Notes: generated from the sequence alone by a model not told the origin. A DNA stretch of 64,000 bases from Adiantum capillus-veneris (GCA_014529385.2 CM043946.1:17438077-17502076), one strand, 5' to 3'; positions 37,500 through 48,802 are shown, counted from the stretch's first letter. Translations and numbers: made by a program.

Positions 37500-37745
37500 A
37501 CGGGCAGTGTGAGGGGGGGGGCTGGCAATGGGAAGCGGGCAGGGCAGGGCACGCAGGGGCAGGTGGGGGGGGGGGGGGGGGGGGGTGCTGCGCGCAGGAG
37601 AGTGGGCAGAGGTGCTACGCGAGGGCAGCAGGGGATGGGGCGCAACGATGGCGAGGGGAGAGGGGGTGCGGTGGGGTGTGTGGTGAGCAGCGGGGGGGGG
37701 GGGCAGCAGCAGCGAGCGCGCGAGCAAACGGATGGTGAGGCGTCT
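37500..37745 (-). repeat. G/C-homopolymer-rich 5' end of LINE1
   Basis: Runs of 7 to about 21 G residues (plus strand) at 37508-37515, 37565-37585 and 37691-37701 lie in a GC-rich stretch beyond ORF1. LINE2 has similar runs before its ORF1 near 48969-48986. Confidence 0.85.
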
Positions 37746-38703
37746 TGATCTTTTACTTTGCCCCATGTGCGACAAAGTTCCGTACTTTCATCCATCTGGC
37801 TTGGATCGGTTCCCATGCAATCTGGTACCAATCGTGCTTTCATCTTGCGTTTTCTACCACGTTCTTCCGCTGCTCTAGAACTCTTAGGCCTGTCTTTAGT
37901 CTGTCCCCGTTGTGCCTTTTTGGGGCACTTTACGCCCTTGTTCCCTGCAACCAAAACACTTATTCTCTTTGAGATAGTCGGGTCGCTCTTCTGCAGTCAA
38001 TCGAGGTCATACATCGTTCTTTTTCTGGAAAGTCTTCTTTCTTTTTATTATCAATGATTGAGGTTTGTCCGGTCTTCCGAGTCAAAACTTCATCAGTGGG
38101 TAGGTCAAATTACCAAATGTATCAAGAATCCCCATTTAGCATGTCCCATTAGTAGTTGTATAGACTTAGACTTTTGTTCTAGGCAGTAATCTCGGATCTC
38201 TGTAGGGAGTCCGCAACAAACCACTCAATCTGTTCTTTAAAAGTGACCTTAAACGAAGACGTCAGTACAAAAGAATCCGGAAACCTCTCACAATATGCGT
38301 CCAAAGTGTCATCCTTGGTCATCCGAAGATGGTTCCAAGCGGTTCTCACATCTCGTTCGTACTCCTGGGTCAACCAAGAAGAAATAAAGAGCTGTTTGAA
38401 TTTCAGCCACTTGCTTAGAGCGTCTTTCCTCAGAAGAAGAGTGGACCACCATGTTCGAGCATTTCCTTTTAAAAACGATGTTGCCCTCTTGATCTTGGAG
38501 TGCTCTGAGTAATGCCCTCCGGAGAAGGCTATATCAAACTGTTGAATGAAAGCCAAAGCCCTCGGAGCATCTTGGAATTCAGAAAAGGATTCAAATTCCA
38601 CTAACTGTCCACCTTCTTTAAATTCGTTTGTCTTTTTGTTCTTGTCTTCGAAGAAATCGTACTGGTTGGCTGTGTAAAAGTGTTTCTTCTTTGCACAAAA
38701 CAT
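37746..38703 (-). pseudogene. G2 gag and gag-protease junction
   Basis: 38179-38703 is a clean Gypsy gag piece: EFESFSEFQDAPRALAFIQQ, FLKGNARTWWSTLL, QLFISSWLTQEYERDVRTAW, then DTLDAYCERF. Around 37770-37950 comes a basic segment and AELCRTWGKV-like sequence, the same place where the chromovirus has ELCRTWGKVRYQ. The frame stops where LINE1 was inserted. The start near 38703 may not be the true initiator. Confidence 0.85.
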
Positions 38704-38766
38704 ATGATTGTCCGAGTCCGAACTGTCAGAGGATGACTCCTCCGTAGAACTATCAAAAACTGGTCG

Positions 38767-39280
38767 GATTCACTTCAAATACTTCACAAATAAAGAGTAG
38801 ACACGGCCCCATGTAGTTCCCTGCCAAGAGAGATTGCCCCCAAAGACTGGCGCCACTTTCGGTATTTCTTTTTATAGTAATCTTTGAGCAAAGTACAACT
38901 CTCTTGGGTGCTCGCTCTTTGACTCTGCGTCCAGATGCTTTGAGAAGTGAGACCCTTAGGACTTATTTATTGATACAAAGAGTGCTAAAATTAGAGCCCC
39001 AAAAGCAGTTAAACTCAAAAGCAATGGGTTCTCAAAAGCTAATGGCTTTCAAAGATGCTAAAAAGCAACAATGCTTTCTGCGGAAATTCATATAGCTGCC
39101 ACGTCAACATGGTCAGTGCAAAAAGCGAGCGTCCGTACAACGCCACGCCATCAGGTCTGTACAGCCTGTCTGTGCACTGACTGTCTGTACAGTCCAATGT
39201 CTGTGCAGTCCGTACATTGTCTGTTCGTACAATGCCACGCCAATAACCTGCCAAGCGTGCCACACCACCACTTTGTGACA
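38767..39280 (-). repeat. 5' LTR of G2 with an iterated GTCYGTRCA motif
   Basis: It starts TGTCACAAAGTGG on the minus strand at 39280. Seven copies of GTCTGTACA or a close variant lie in plus orientation at 39132, 39156, 39169, 39184, 39200, 39209 and 39220. Their location in the U3 part fits a clustered regulatory repeat. Confidence 0.7.
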
Positions 39281-39285
39281 ACCTC

Positions 39286-40256
39286 TCAGGACACACCTAT
39301 TTTCCTTATCCTTAGACAGACATGTTATTTCGTACAGGTGGATAGTGGTCCTTCTCGTACCAGGAATTAGCTACAATTAGCCGGCATTCTTCATAGTGGG
39401 GAGACAGTCTTCTTGGTTCTCCCAGATTTGGTTCTAGGTTCCACAGGTACATTACACCAATTACATTGGCAGAGACTGTTGCAGAGTGACGACAGTTATC
39501 CATGGTTCAGGTGTCCTCCCTTCATAGGGGGATGTGGAGCCAGCTTGGGAGTCGGTTTCCGTGGACTACTTCCATACAATTCTTGTGGTTCCATGTGCAA
39601 CAAACAGGATTGATAGTCTATTTGGTTGCTTTCTACAGCACCTTGTTCTTCTCTTGCAGAGCTTGGGGGAGGATCTTCTCTTGATCTTGATGTGTTAGCT
39701 GTTGTCTCAGTAGCGATGTATGTTTCCCTTTGTAGTGGATGTGTATTCCCGATTCACTCTGAGAGTGGGGTGATATTCTCTCGGGTGGTGTTCCAGACAG
39801 ATGAGTTCTAGTTTCATTCTGAGTTTCGATAAGTTCCTTCAAATACAGTTTAATAGTTTAGCAGCCTTGGCTTTCGCTTCCCTTGGACTTCCGTAGCAGC
39901 TTGTAGTTTCTGGCATGTGGTATATGACCGGAGGTGCAGATTTCCGACTCTTTCCTCGAGGGTGGATGCTTTAGAGTTGGCAAATGATCCGGATACCAGT
40001 CTTTTTTTACCTTTTACCCTCAGTTCAGATGCATTCTTGAGGAGATTTTTGATAGAGCTTGATTTACTTTCAACGGATAGCATTATACTTCCCGGACGTC
40101 TTTCGGAGGTAGCAGTTGGATTGTATTTACTACATGAAAATTTCCCATTGCAGAGTTTGTAGCAGATATCCTCGTCCACGAAACCCTCTCTTTCCAGTTG
40201 CAGATTGCTCACTTCAGCTCCTTGGACCCGTTTCTCGTCCAGGATTTTAGAGGGGG
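39286..40256 (+). other. A1 interior, right part, non-coding, ending in a purine tract
   Basis: Matches the inverse of 11692-12760 of A2, with conserved stretches such as GGTCCTTCT and TTCTTGGTTCTCCCAG. It ends with AGAGGGGG (40249-40256), the polypurine tract before the 3' LTR. No coding frame is recognised in either strand. Confidence 0.75.
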
Positions 40257-40842
40257 TGTTAGAGTTCATTTTCCTGTCCGGTGGTAGCTCCGGTATCTCC
40301 CAAGAGCAGTTTACAGAGTGAGGGCTGGTTTGTGGTGTGCCCGGCTAGGGTGAGGTGGGTCTCTCATGTGGGGTCGTGTCTAGCCATGTTCAGCTCGGGT
40401 TTTGGCTCAGTTCCATGGCCATTTGTGATCCTGCAGGCTGGGAATAGCATTCCCCAGCCCTGACATATTTTCCCCCCTGAGCCTATGGGCATCCGGTGCT
40501 CCTCTTTCTACTCTCTCCCTATTTTCCCATACTCACCAGGTCATGGGGCTGGAGGAGTGGGTCGGGCAGCCTATATTGGCAGGCAGAGGGGTTTCACTCC
40601 AACATATATCACTCCAGCATATAGCAGTTGTGCCCAGAGGGGGGACGCCCTCCCTTGGGTGCCCCAGAGGCAAAGGACTCGGCGTTTTTCCTCCAGATCA
40701 GCCATCGTTTTTGGCTTGGATCAGCACAGCGTTTTTGCTCAGCAGTTCAGCCCCAGCGTTTTCCTTGGGCAGTAGATGCAGTGCTCGGAGATCATCTCTA
40801 CGGTGCAGTATTACCTCAGAGCAGCCCTTCACAGGCTTTGTG
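40257..40842 (+). repeat. 3' LTR of A1, left part
   Basis: It starts TGTTAGAGTTCATTTTCC and is colinear with 25998-26590 to CAGGCTTTGTG, where D1 was inserted. Confidence 0.9.
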
Positions 40843-40860
40843 TGTGAGAGTGCGCGTGTG

Positions 40861-40941
<81 letters not shown>

Positions 40942-41270
40942 GAACACAAATGCTAGAGATGGTGAAGAGGGCCCCATGACTACCATGAGAAGAAGATCCA
41001 ATACACAATAACCAGATGATGGAAGTGGGTACCCCTCTGGCCCCATAAATAGGTGCCCAAGGGGAGGTAGGGCAAAGCTTGGAAAATTCCCCCACGACCC
41101 AACAAGAAATAAATGAAGTATGAGGGCGCTCGGACAAAGTGGGTGCCCGGGCCCAAACTCGGGCGGTCGGATCAGAAGCAACCTAGACTATGGGTGGCTA
41201 GTTCGGAGACATACTAGCCGTACAAGTATGCCCTAGACTTGTGAAACTGCAGAGTGGTGTAAATTCAACA
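40843..41270 (-). repeat. 3' LTR of D1
   Basis: The minus strand starts TGTTGAATTTACACC at 41270, preceded by GAGAGGGGG (41271-41279). It matches 49168-49490 closely. It holds a (GA)n tract at 40865-40937. Confidence 0.9.
40865..40937. repeat. (GA)n microsatellite in the D1 3' LTR
   Basis: About 36 uninterrupted GA units. Confidence 0.97.
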
Positions 41271-43896
41271 CCCCCTCTCAACACCTGATGCTGAACAAAC
41301 CGCATGAAGCCGAAGATGTGAGGCAAATGATGAAGATTTCTGCTGCCTCAAAGTTATCTTTCAAGCTTTGGGAACTTCACTTTGCTTCTTCACGCGGTAG
41401 AATGTAAAGAGAGGGTCCACACAACATATTAAAGGCCCCTTGGCCTATCCAAAAGCAGTTACATGAAAAGAACTGCATCCAAAAGCAGTAGGTCTAAAAT
41501 CTGGTCCCCACTGAGAGGCATCTCAAAACGTGGAAATTTGTACAATCAACCAGCATAAAATCACTGGGCCTATTCGTAAAGTCAAGGACGTTGTGAAGGA
41601 TTTTTGGGGGTGGTTTCTATACAACCTCCATTTTCACAAGATAGGTTAGGAAAAGAAAAGTAGCTATTTTACCGAAGGACAATACTCTGGCGAACTCCGC
41701 GAGTGTAGCAGCAGTCTGGGGTGTCACGACCGCCAAGAAATCTCCATAGTAGAGTGTCGGCACGAGCAATGTATCAAACTGCTGTATTCCGCCGATACAA
41801 GGTGAAGATATTGCGTGAAGGTCCCGAATTGAGTGTGAAAATAACTCCTTGTCGTGAAAGAAGTGCCAATAGACCTGCAAGTGTCCTGCCCAATAGGATC
41901 TGTGGTGTATGTTGTCAAACCAATCTAGAGAAAATAGGGAAGCCCAGGAACCATCATGAGAATGACCGGAATCTTGTCAATGCATGAACGTGCAACCCAA
42001 GGCGTGGCCAAGTGGCTAAGCTGTGAAAAACTCCAGGAAGGCCAGATGTAGCAATCTGCGTTGTAAACTCCTCCAAATCAAGGAAAGCCGGATTAAACAG
42101 TCTGCACTGTAGAAGCTACCATAAGCTGCATCAGTCAACGGAAGACCGCATGGACCACCACCAGATGGTGTCTTGTCAATAGGTAGGGTAATCCAAGATG
42201 AGGGGAAAGCCAAGCTCAACAGTCTGCGTTGCGAAGGGCCTTGGAGAAGAGGTGTGGTCAGACCAAGCCGGATTAAATAGTCTGCAGTGTAGAAGCTACC
42301 ATAAGCTGCATCAGTCACCGGAAGACCGTGCGGACCACCACTAGATGGTGTCTTGTCAATAGGTAGGGTAATCCAAGATGAGGGGAAAGCCAGGCTCAAC
42401 AGTCTGCGTTGCGAAGGGCCTTTGAGAAGAGGTGTGGTCAGACCAAGATGTCTGCACCGTAATCATCATGTAGAAGTAGGGAAGCCAGATTGAGCATTTT
42501 GCGTTGTGAAGAACCTCTGAGAAGAGGAAAGGCCAGACCAATCTGTTTGCGCTGTCTTGCCTGTATCTCTTGCCTCCAATCCTCCGGTGTCAACCAAAAC
42601 ATAATCCGCACCAACAACGGCACCACTTGGTGTGGCTCTCAATGTAAATGAGCTGGGAGTGGTTTGCTGCCCAGGTCGGGAGATAAGGTTGCTGAGGATG
42701 AGTATGAGCAAGTCTGAAGGTAAAAATCCAAAGGATCAAGAGTGTGAAAGAGCAACTGCACTACCGTCCAAGCCAAGCTCCGGGTGACTCCGGAAGTAGT
42801 TGCATGAATGATGTCCGATCTCCCGCATCTCGCGGGTAAACTCTCCAGGAGAGTCCAAAGAATTGAAGTCCCACTCCAGTCTGTAGATCCAAGCAATGAA
42901 CCTGTCCAAGAAGAGATCCAAGATCCTCTCCCCAAGTCCATGTAGATGCTCCCGTGTAAGCAAGTGATCCGACGTGTTGAGGTCAAGTGGTAAGTGTCTC
43001 TCCACCCAAGATGGTGGTGTCCTCTTTGGGAATGTCGGAATTCCATATGCCATGAGCATGGCCGTATCTTGTGTGAACTCCTCTGATGAGTGCATAGGTG
43101 TGTCTATAGCAAGCCACAAGGAATCACCTTCTCTGGAGTGCGCAACCATCGAATGATGGCTGGAATGAATGCATCTCCCAAGGATCGTACGTCCGTAGAT
43201 GATCAAGCCGATGTCGAAGATACCGTGTACTTCAGCAGTCACTGAGAGACCGCATGGACCGCCACCGGATGGTGTCCTGGCAGGAGGTAACTTCATCCTT
43301 TGTGAAAAACACAAGCCATGTGGCTGCTATCCACCCAAAAACGCAACTGCGAGGTGATGAAAATGCTGCTGTCCAGTGATTTTCAGCGTGCTCGTATGCT
43401 CCCGGCAGGGTCCGGAGCGGTGCAGAGGGTGGGGGGGGGGATCAATGTCACAGCCCAAGGTGGGCTGAAAACAGAGAAAACAGCAAGTGTATATGACTGA
43501 AAACAGTAGATCTGAAGAGGATTCTCGCCGGCAAGGCACTGGATGCCAAGCTGGTGGGGCAAAGATCTGAGTGGTGGGCTGATGCTGGCGCTGCCCCCTC
43601 TGCTGCAAAAACGCAGCAGCTGTCCAAAAACGCAAGTGGATCTGAGGGTTTTCCGACGACAGAATGTCCAGAAAAGTAGCTCTTGCAGCCTGATGCAAAA
43701 ACGCTAGTCCTGATCTGCAAGAAATGCAGGTATGGTTGAGATGGATGTTGTCCAGGTGATGGCGCCACCCTGTTTGTGCAGAGATCGCTGGCTGATCTGG
43801 TGGTCATTGTAAAAAACGCTGGCTGATTCTTCTTGGGAGGAGTACCTGATGCTGATGTAGCGCCAGATCAACGGAGAGCCTGAAGCTCTGATACCA
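41271..43896 (-). other. D1 interior, non-coding, with primer site and a 180-bp tandem duplication
   Basis: 41815-43095 matches 905-2027. 42087-42266 is tandemly repeated as 42267-42446, a change absent from the other copy. At the right end the minus strand reads TGGTATCAGAGCTTCA (43881-43896), an initiator-tRNA-Met primer site. Hairpin motifs as in the first copy recur at 42085-42560. Frames found are short and differ between the two copies, arguing against coding. Confidence 0.75.
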
Positions 43897-44159
43897 TGAG
43901 AGAGAAAAGAAAGAAAGAAAGAAAGATTTTTAACGTCTATGTCAGGCCGAAATCGGCCTATGAGACAAATCAAATGTACATGGTGTGTATGTCATCCGTC
44001 TATCGGAAAGACAAATGAAACAAAACTGATACAAAACTGAACTGAATGTAGGTAGGTAGGGGGGTATCTGAGGAGGGATGGAGCTCTATCTCTAGGGGTA
44101 TATGCATGTCTATATGCTCAAGGTAGTACAATCATGAGAATGAGAATGCATCAAGCTAT

Positions 44160-46811
44160 CTAGCTCCATCCTGTACAAATGGGGGGATGTAAGATGTGGT
44201 ACATGGGCGGGGCTGGTGCCAAGGCTACCCGGATGAGAGCTGTCGGGTCGGCCCTCATCTGAGCTACTCGCTCCTCAGTGGCACGGCGCTCCCGGGCTCG
44301 GATCTCCTCGATCTGTCGGTGGTGGGAGCTCGCGCCCCTGTAGCCTGTGACTCGTGGTCGTCGTCTAGCTCGGCTCACCTCCGCCTGTGGGAGTGTCACT
44401 CCCCTCTGAGTGTCTGGTGAGGGAGGGGCGGCAATCCTCTGAAAGAAGTCTGTGAGCTGCGACTGTCTCCCCTCTGTCTGTGTAGCTGTGCGTGGCTGTA
44501 GTAGTGTGTCCCGATGGCTCTGTATCTCTAGTAAGAAGCGTCCGAGCTGTCTCTGATCTCGAGAGTCCATGATCTCTCGGAGAGTGGGCTGTCCTCTGAA
44601 TAAGGCCTCATACCTGCCTCTGATCTCAGTGTATGCTCTGCATCTACATACAAAGTGCTCCTCACTCTCCACCTCCTCTGTGCAGGCTCTGCAGACTCGC
44701 TCCTCCCTGGGAACACCAGTATGTCTCCCGATCTCAATCTCTAACCTGTGTGAAGCCACTCTCAGCTGACCAATCGCCACCCGTGAGCTATGTGGCATAT
44801 ATGTGTCCATATAGCGTGGTCTCTGTATGAACCCCCCAGACAGTATGGTGAGAAACTGGTCTCTGTAATCTGACATCCTCGTCCCCAAGCCAGGTGACTC
44901 CCAGACTCTCCTGGTGTATAGCTGCCACAGATCCTGTCTCAATACCAAGTTCCTCTCACTGCGAGAGAGGTGAACAGATGGTGAGTGGGGGTCGTACTGG
45001 AATGGTGGTAGGCTCTCCATGTCAAGACCGTGTCCCTCAAACCATGCTCTGACCAGTGAGTACCATGCTCTCTCATGCCCACTCTCTGATAGTTGTATAG
45101 CTGCCTCAAATGCTCTACGAGTAAGTCTGTTAGGAGGTAGCTCTCTCATCCTCTGGATGAAGCAGACTGTCTGGAATAGTGCCTCTACAACCATAGGTGG
45201 TGTGGCGAGCTCGGCTCTAATAATGTCATGTGGCACTGTCTTCTTGCTGCGGAGCAAGCGTGAGATCATACATACCTGTGGCCTCTCAAGCTGTGTCCAC
45301 TGGTCAGCTGTCAATCCTGGTGCCCATACTGCCGCCGAGTACATCAGGGCCGGGGTGACTAAGGTGTCGAAAAGCCACCCCTTCGTGCGGGGCTCCTGAA
45401 AGTGTGCCTGGTGGCATCTCCGCTCTAGCATGGTCAGAGCTGCATATCCTCGGGTGAGCCTGTCAGCAGCAGCCTGCCTCATAGTGAAGGGTCCTGGTAG
45501 GCTGGTGAATGTGATGCCAAGGTAGACATAGGAGGTGACTACATCAACCTGTCCTCCTGCTGCTGTGAAGGTGGCAGCGCTCCTCACTGCACTGGATGTG
45601 TGAAAGATCATGACCTTGGTTTTGCCAAGGTTCACAGTCAACCCCCTGTGTGTGCTGAATTCGTCCAAGGCCTCAAGATGGCGTTGCAAGCCCTCGGGTG
45701 ACTCTGAAATCAACACAATATCATCAGCATATAACATGATGTGGACCGGAGTACCTGCCAAGTCGCTCCCCTCTCCCCCTCCTCGTAGTATGTAGTCGGA
45801 GATCTCGTCGATGTAGAGCCCAAAGAGTGTCGGGGAGAGTGGGCATCCTTGCTTAACACCAATGGTGCTAGCAATGGTCTTTGAAAAGCCGCCTGGGCAA
45901 CGAATCCGACCCGTCACCCTCTCGTAGAGAGTATATATGGCCCAAATCATCTCTGTTGGTACCCCAATGCTGTGAAGGCGCTGGAAGAGTCTCTCGCGTG
46001 GGATTGTGTCAAAGGCCTTGCGGAAATCCACAAAGCAGCAGTAAAGCCTCTTCTTCCGCGCCTTTGCCCCATCAATGAGGCAGCGCTGAACGAAGATGTG
46101 ATCAGTGGTGGAGAAAGCTCGTCTGAAACCTGCCTGGCCTGGAGCTCGTAAACCCTCGGTCTCTGCGTAGCAGCTGAGCTGTGCCTCAAGTACTGCTCCA
46201 TATAGCTTGGCCATCGTGTGGCCAATCATGATAGTCCTATAGTTCCCTGGGTCCAGGGTGTCGCCAGATTTGTGGATAGGCACTATGGTGTGCTGTGTCC
46301 ACTCCTCTGGGAAGCCCTCCCCTATAGCCCGGTTGAAGACATGTGCAATCAACGGGGCTATAGTGGAGGCCGCATAAATGATGTGCTCACTCTGTAATCC
46401 AGTATGGTCAGCTGATCGTCTGTGCTGCATGCGGCGTATGGCCCTCTCTACCATCTCTGCTGTAAAGGAGGAGGAGCACGTGGGGCGTGGCCCGTGTGGC
46501 TGTGGGATAGGAGGCTGCCCTGGCACCTCATAAAGGCGCTCTGCATAATCATGCCATATCTGTGGATCCTCAATAGCTGTAGTCGGACGTGGCTCGCGCA
46601 GGGTGCGCCATGCCGTCGCGCTATCTATGCTCATGAATAGGCGGTATAGCTCAAGCTCCTGTGCCTCTTCGAATGCTCGCCGCTTTTGGCGTGTCAGCGT
46701 CTTCATATGTCGTCTGGCCTCTCTCTCTGTGATCTCTGCTAAGGCTCGCCGTGCACGGAGGCGTCGGTATAACTCTCTGCACTCATCATCATACCAGCGG
46801 TTCTGAGGCAT
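44160..46811 (-). CDS. LINE2 reverse transcriptase, long open frame
   Basis: An open frame of 883 codons. The region after QNRWYDDECRELYRRL leads into RT motifs: IVPIHKSGDTLDPGNYRTI, CCFVDFRKAFDTIPRERLF, GVKQGCPLSPTLFGLY, and YADDIVLISES near 45719-45731, followed by YVYLGITF. A Cys/His cluster (CRACTEEVESEEHFVCRC) lies near residue 710. The tail is basic and extends past the cluster. It makes cDNA at a nicked target and acts with the upstream endonuclease. The true protein is a fusion with the endonuclease; the listed ATG lies just after the homopolymer shift at 46817-46826, so it is not the natural start. No stop interrupts the domain. Confidence 0.9.
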   Translation of the reverse strand: MPQNRWYDDECRELYRRLRARRALAEITEREARRHMKTLTRQKRRAFEEAQELELYRLFMSIDSATAWRTLREPRPTTAIEDPQIWHDYAERLYEVPGQPPIPQPHGPRPTCSSSFTAEMVERAIRRMQHRRSADHTGLQSEHIIYAASTIAPLIAHVFNRAIGEGFPEEWTQHTIVPIHKSGDTLDPGNYRTIMIGHTMAKLYGAVLEAQLSCYAETEGLRAPGQAGFRRAFSTTDHIFVQRCLIDGAKARKKRLYCCFVDFRKAFDTIPRERLFQRLHSIGVPTEMIWAIYTLYERVTGRIRCPGGFSKTIASTIGVKQGCPLSPTLFGLYIDEISDYILRGGGEGSDLAGTPVHIMLYADDIVLISESPEGLQRHLEALDEFSTHRGLTVNLGKTKVMIFHTSSAVRSAATFTAAGGQVDVVTSYVYLGITFTSLPGPFTMRQAAADRLTRGYAALTMLERRCHQAHFQEPRTKGWLFDTLVTPALMYSAAVWAPGLTADQWTQLERPQVCMISRLLRSKKTVPHDIIRAELATPPMVVEALFQTVCFIQRMRELPPNRLTRRAFEAAIQLSESGHERAWYSLVRAWFEGHGLDMESLPPFQYDPHSPSVHLSRSERNLVLRQDLWQLYTRRVWESPGLGTRMSDYRDQFLTILSGGFIQRPRYMDTYMPHSSRVAIGQLRVASHRLEIEIGRHTGVPREERVCRACTEEVESEEHFVCRCRAYTEIRGRYEALFRGQPTLREIMDSRDQRQLGRFLLEIQSHRDTLLQPRTATQTEGRQSQLTDFFQRIAAPPSPDTQRGVTLPQAEVSRARRRPRVTGYRGASSHHRQIEEIRARERRATEERVAQMRADPTALIRVALAPAPPMYHILHPPICTGWS

Positions 46812-47878
46812 AGTCCCGGGGGGGGGGGAGTGCGTCCTGTGTGAGTGGTGTGTGGAACAGAGCTAATAGCTGAAGTGTGGAGAACGGAAGAGATATGTGA
46901 TGTGAGAACTGAGAGTGTTGTGGATGGGTGGAGGAGGCATAGGCCATGCTCGACCTCGGCCGAGTAAAGAGAGGCTAGCTCATGTGTGAAATGGATGGTG
47001 GTGTGTGGAGTGTGTGCTGTGGAGCTGTGTGGGATGGTATCTCCGGTGATGGAGAAAGAGAGGTATGTGTGGTCGGCTCCGATGGGTATGGGTGGAATGG
47101 TGAAGGATGTGATAAGGTGTGTAGCCTCCCTGGGTCCCAGAATATAGTCGACTGTACTCCCCCCTCCCTCTGTAACTCCATGTGGCATACAAGTCAGGCC
47201 CCCTGAGGTGGGCCACTGGGCCATCCCGTTATAAATAACGAGACGGTGCTGGGAGCCAAGTCGAAGTAGGTGTCGTCTGTAGGCTGTGACTTGAGCTTTG
47301 TCTGCTGTATCTCTCATAGTAGCCTCCTCATCTAGAGTGTGTAGTGCCTCTGGGTCCTCGTGGTCATATGCCTCACACTGCTCACTGCGCGTACGAGCAT
47401 TGAAGTCTCCCATAAGGAAGACTTCACCCAGTGTAGAGTACTCCATAATCTCCTCCGTGAGGCATTCGTACGGTGACTCCTGCTCAATAGGGGCGAATCT
47501 GGAGCCTGTGGGAGCAAAGTAGCAAAGGGCAATGTAGACGATCCTGTCTCGTGAGAGCTTGAGGCGAATCCACATGTATCGGGCCTGTGGGTCCCGGGCA
47601 ACAATCTGTAGTCTGCTGTAAGCGAGTCTAAAGAGTATGGCCACTCCTCCTGAACCGCGAGTGGTGTGCTGGCGCATACATCCCCGATGTAGAGACTCCC
47701 ATTGGAATCCATGTATCCGTGGTAACCCTCTCTCTGGGCTCTCGTGTGTCTCTGTAAGTAGAATCATGTCTCGACCTCTCATCACCTCCTCAAGTCTCTC
47801 TGGGTGTGTCCATAGGTTTCCATTGCAATTCCAAACCGTGACATGAATCTCCTCGTGTGTCCCACAGGCCGTGAGTCC
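46812..47878 (-). pseudogene. LINE2 apurinic-type endonuclease domain
   Basis: The frame is open from the TAG at 47879-47881 without needing an ATG: VTVWNCNGNLWTHPERLEEV, then LTETHES (catalytic Glu), GDFNART (Asp and Asn), VDYILG and GADHTYLSFSI near the end. It runs out of frame at the G run 46817-46826, one base off from the reverse transcriptase frame. One slippage or assembly error there would explain the break. Called a pseudogene only because of that break. Confidence 0.82.
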
Positions 47879-48802
47879 CTATGCGATGGTCTTGCCATCA
47901 ATGATAACCCTACCATCTCGATATACTGCCTTCTTCCCTTCTTTGCGGGCTTGGTGGACTCTAGGCATGCACGCGCGGCGGTGATCTTGTTGCATCTTTG
48001 TGAGGTCATCATCAAGATAAATCGGGGGGCCTTCTCGCCCTCTCAAGATGACCCTCTTTCGGAGGAAAGAAGTTCGAGACGACTCGGAGGCGAATTGGAG
48101 GATGAGAGCTCTCTTCTTTGGATCTTTGCCGGCTCTCCAAACTTTGGAGAAAGGGATCTCTTCTTCCTTGTATCCCACTTTCTTGCATAAGGCTTTCCCA
48201 TCGCTCTCGGGTGTAGACCCTTCTTCTTCTTTGATGCCGGTCACTCGCACATTGAGACGGCGAGCTTGTCGCATCTTCTCCTCTTCGATGGTTGTGTGTA
48301 CGATGAGTACCTCATCTTTTTGGGCTTCCTCTCTTGCTACCTTCTTGATGTTCTTTTTGACCACTTCGACCCATCCTTCTTTGGTGGCCTCTAATTTGTC
48401 CTCAATGCTTGCGGTGAGGGCTTTGGTGATCTCCTCCTTGAGGGCTTCCTTAGCCTCCCCTTTAATCTCTCCTTCCTCGGGGGTGAGGGATGTGAGGGAA
48501 GCATGAAGGAGATCGATTTGTGCCTTCATCTCTACTTGCTCTTTCCTTTATCTCTCCCTCTCCTTCTCGTTCTCCCTTTCCCTTCTCTCCTTCTCCTCTT
48601 TGAGATTTTGGATTTCCGCTCTCATGTCCTCCTTCTCTTTGTTCCATAGCTTGATGAAGTTGGCTTTCTCCTCCTTCCATACTTCTCTCTCCATCCGCCA
48701 TTCCTTCATGTCCTTCTCCAATTGTGCAAGCCTCTTATTCGTGAGCATGAAGGACGTTGTCTTCGTTGTCGGTGTCGGCGTCTTGATGATGGGGGAAGAC
48801 AT
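47879..48802 (-). pseudogene. LINE2 ORF1 (coiled coil plus RRM-like nucleic-acid binding protein)
   Basis: It begins MSSPIIKTPTPTTKTT at 48802. A long charged coiled-coil stretch follows (QLEKDMKEWRMEREVWKEE), rich in Lys and Glu, to about 48550. A TAA at 48548-48550 breaks it. The rest has an L1 ORF1-like core: RRLNVRVTGIKEEEG, RALILQFASESSRTSFLRKR, then IYLDDDLTKMQQDHRR. It ends at the TAG 47879-47881, in the same frame as the endonuclease. The expected role is RNA binding and chaperoning of the LINE transcript. Confidence 0.82.

Larger units (their letters stand above)
31362..37745 (-). mobile_element. L1-type LINE (LINE1), near full length, decayed, nested in G2
   Basis: The insertion splits the G2 protease region. 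Flanks TGATCTTTT at 31353-31361 and 37746-37754 form the target duplication. A poly-T run at 31358-31371 is the minus-strand poly-A tail. From right to left there is a G-rich 5' region, ORF1 with a CCHC-like knuckle, endonuclease, reverse transcriptase and a C-terminal domain, the usual plant L1 layout. Several stops and frameshifts and a 326-base duplication inactivate it. Confidence 0.9.
29411..39280 (-). mobile_element. Gypsy retrotransposon remnant G2, internally deleted, with nested LINE
   Basis: A perfect ACCTC duplication lies at 29406-29410 and 39281-39285. The ends are TGTCAC on the minus strand at 39280 and TTACA at 29411. The 5' LTR is about 38767-39280. The left LTR keeps only its last ~120 bases (29411-29535, sharing TTCACTTCAAATACTTCAC with 38768). 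Gag, protease, reverse transcriptase and decayed RNase H can be read. The frame passes from the RNase H end straight into LTR sequence, so integrase and LTR U3 are deleted. It interrupts A1 between 29410 and 39281. Confidence 0.88.

Noticed and set aside
37199-37775. Pro/Ala-rich frames of 142-251 codons
   Set aside because: They arise from G-run-rich LINE1 5' sequence on the minus strand and partly from the adjoining G2 gag; composition, not function, explains them.
40829-41137. Leu-Ser repeat frames over GA tracts (also 48548-49401)
   Set aside because: Artefacts of dinucleotide repeats, except the true LINE2 ORF1 part below 48802.
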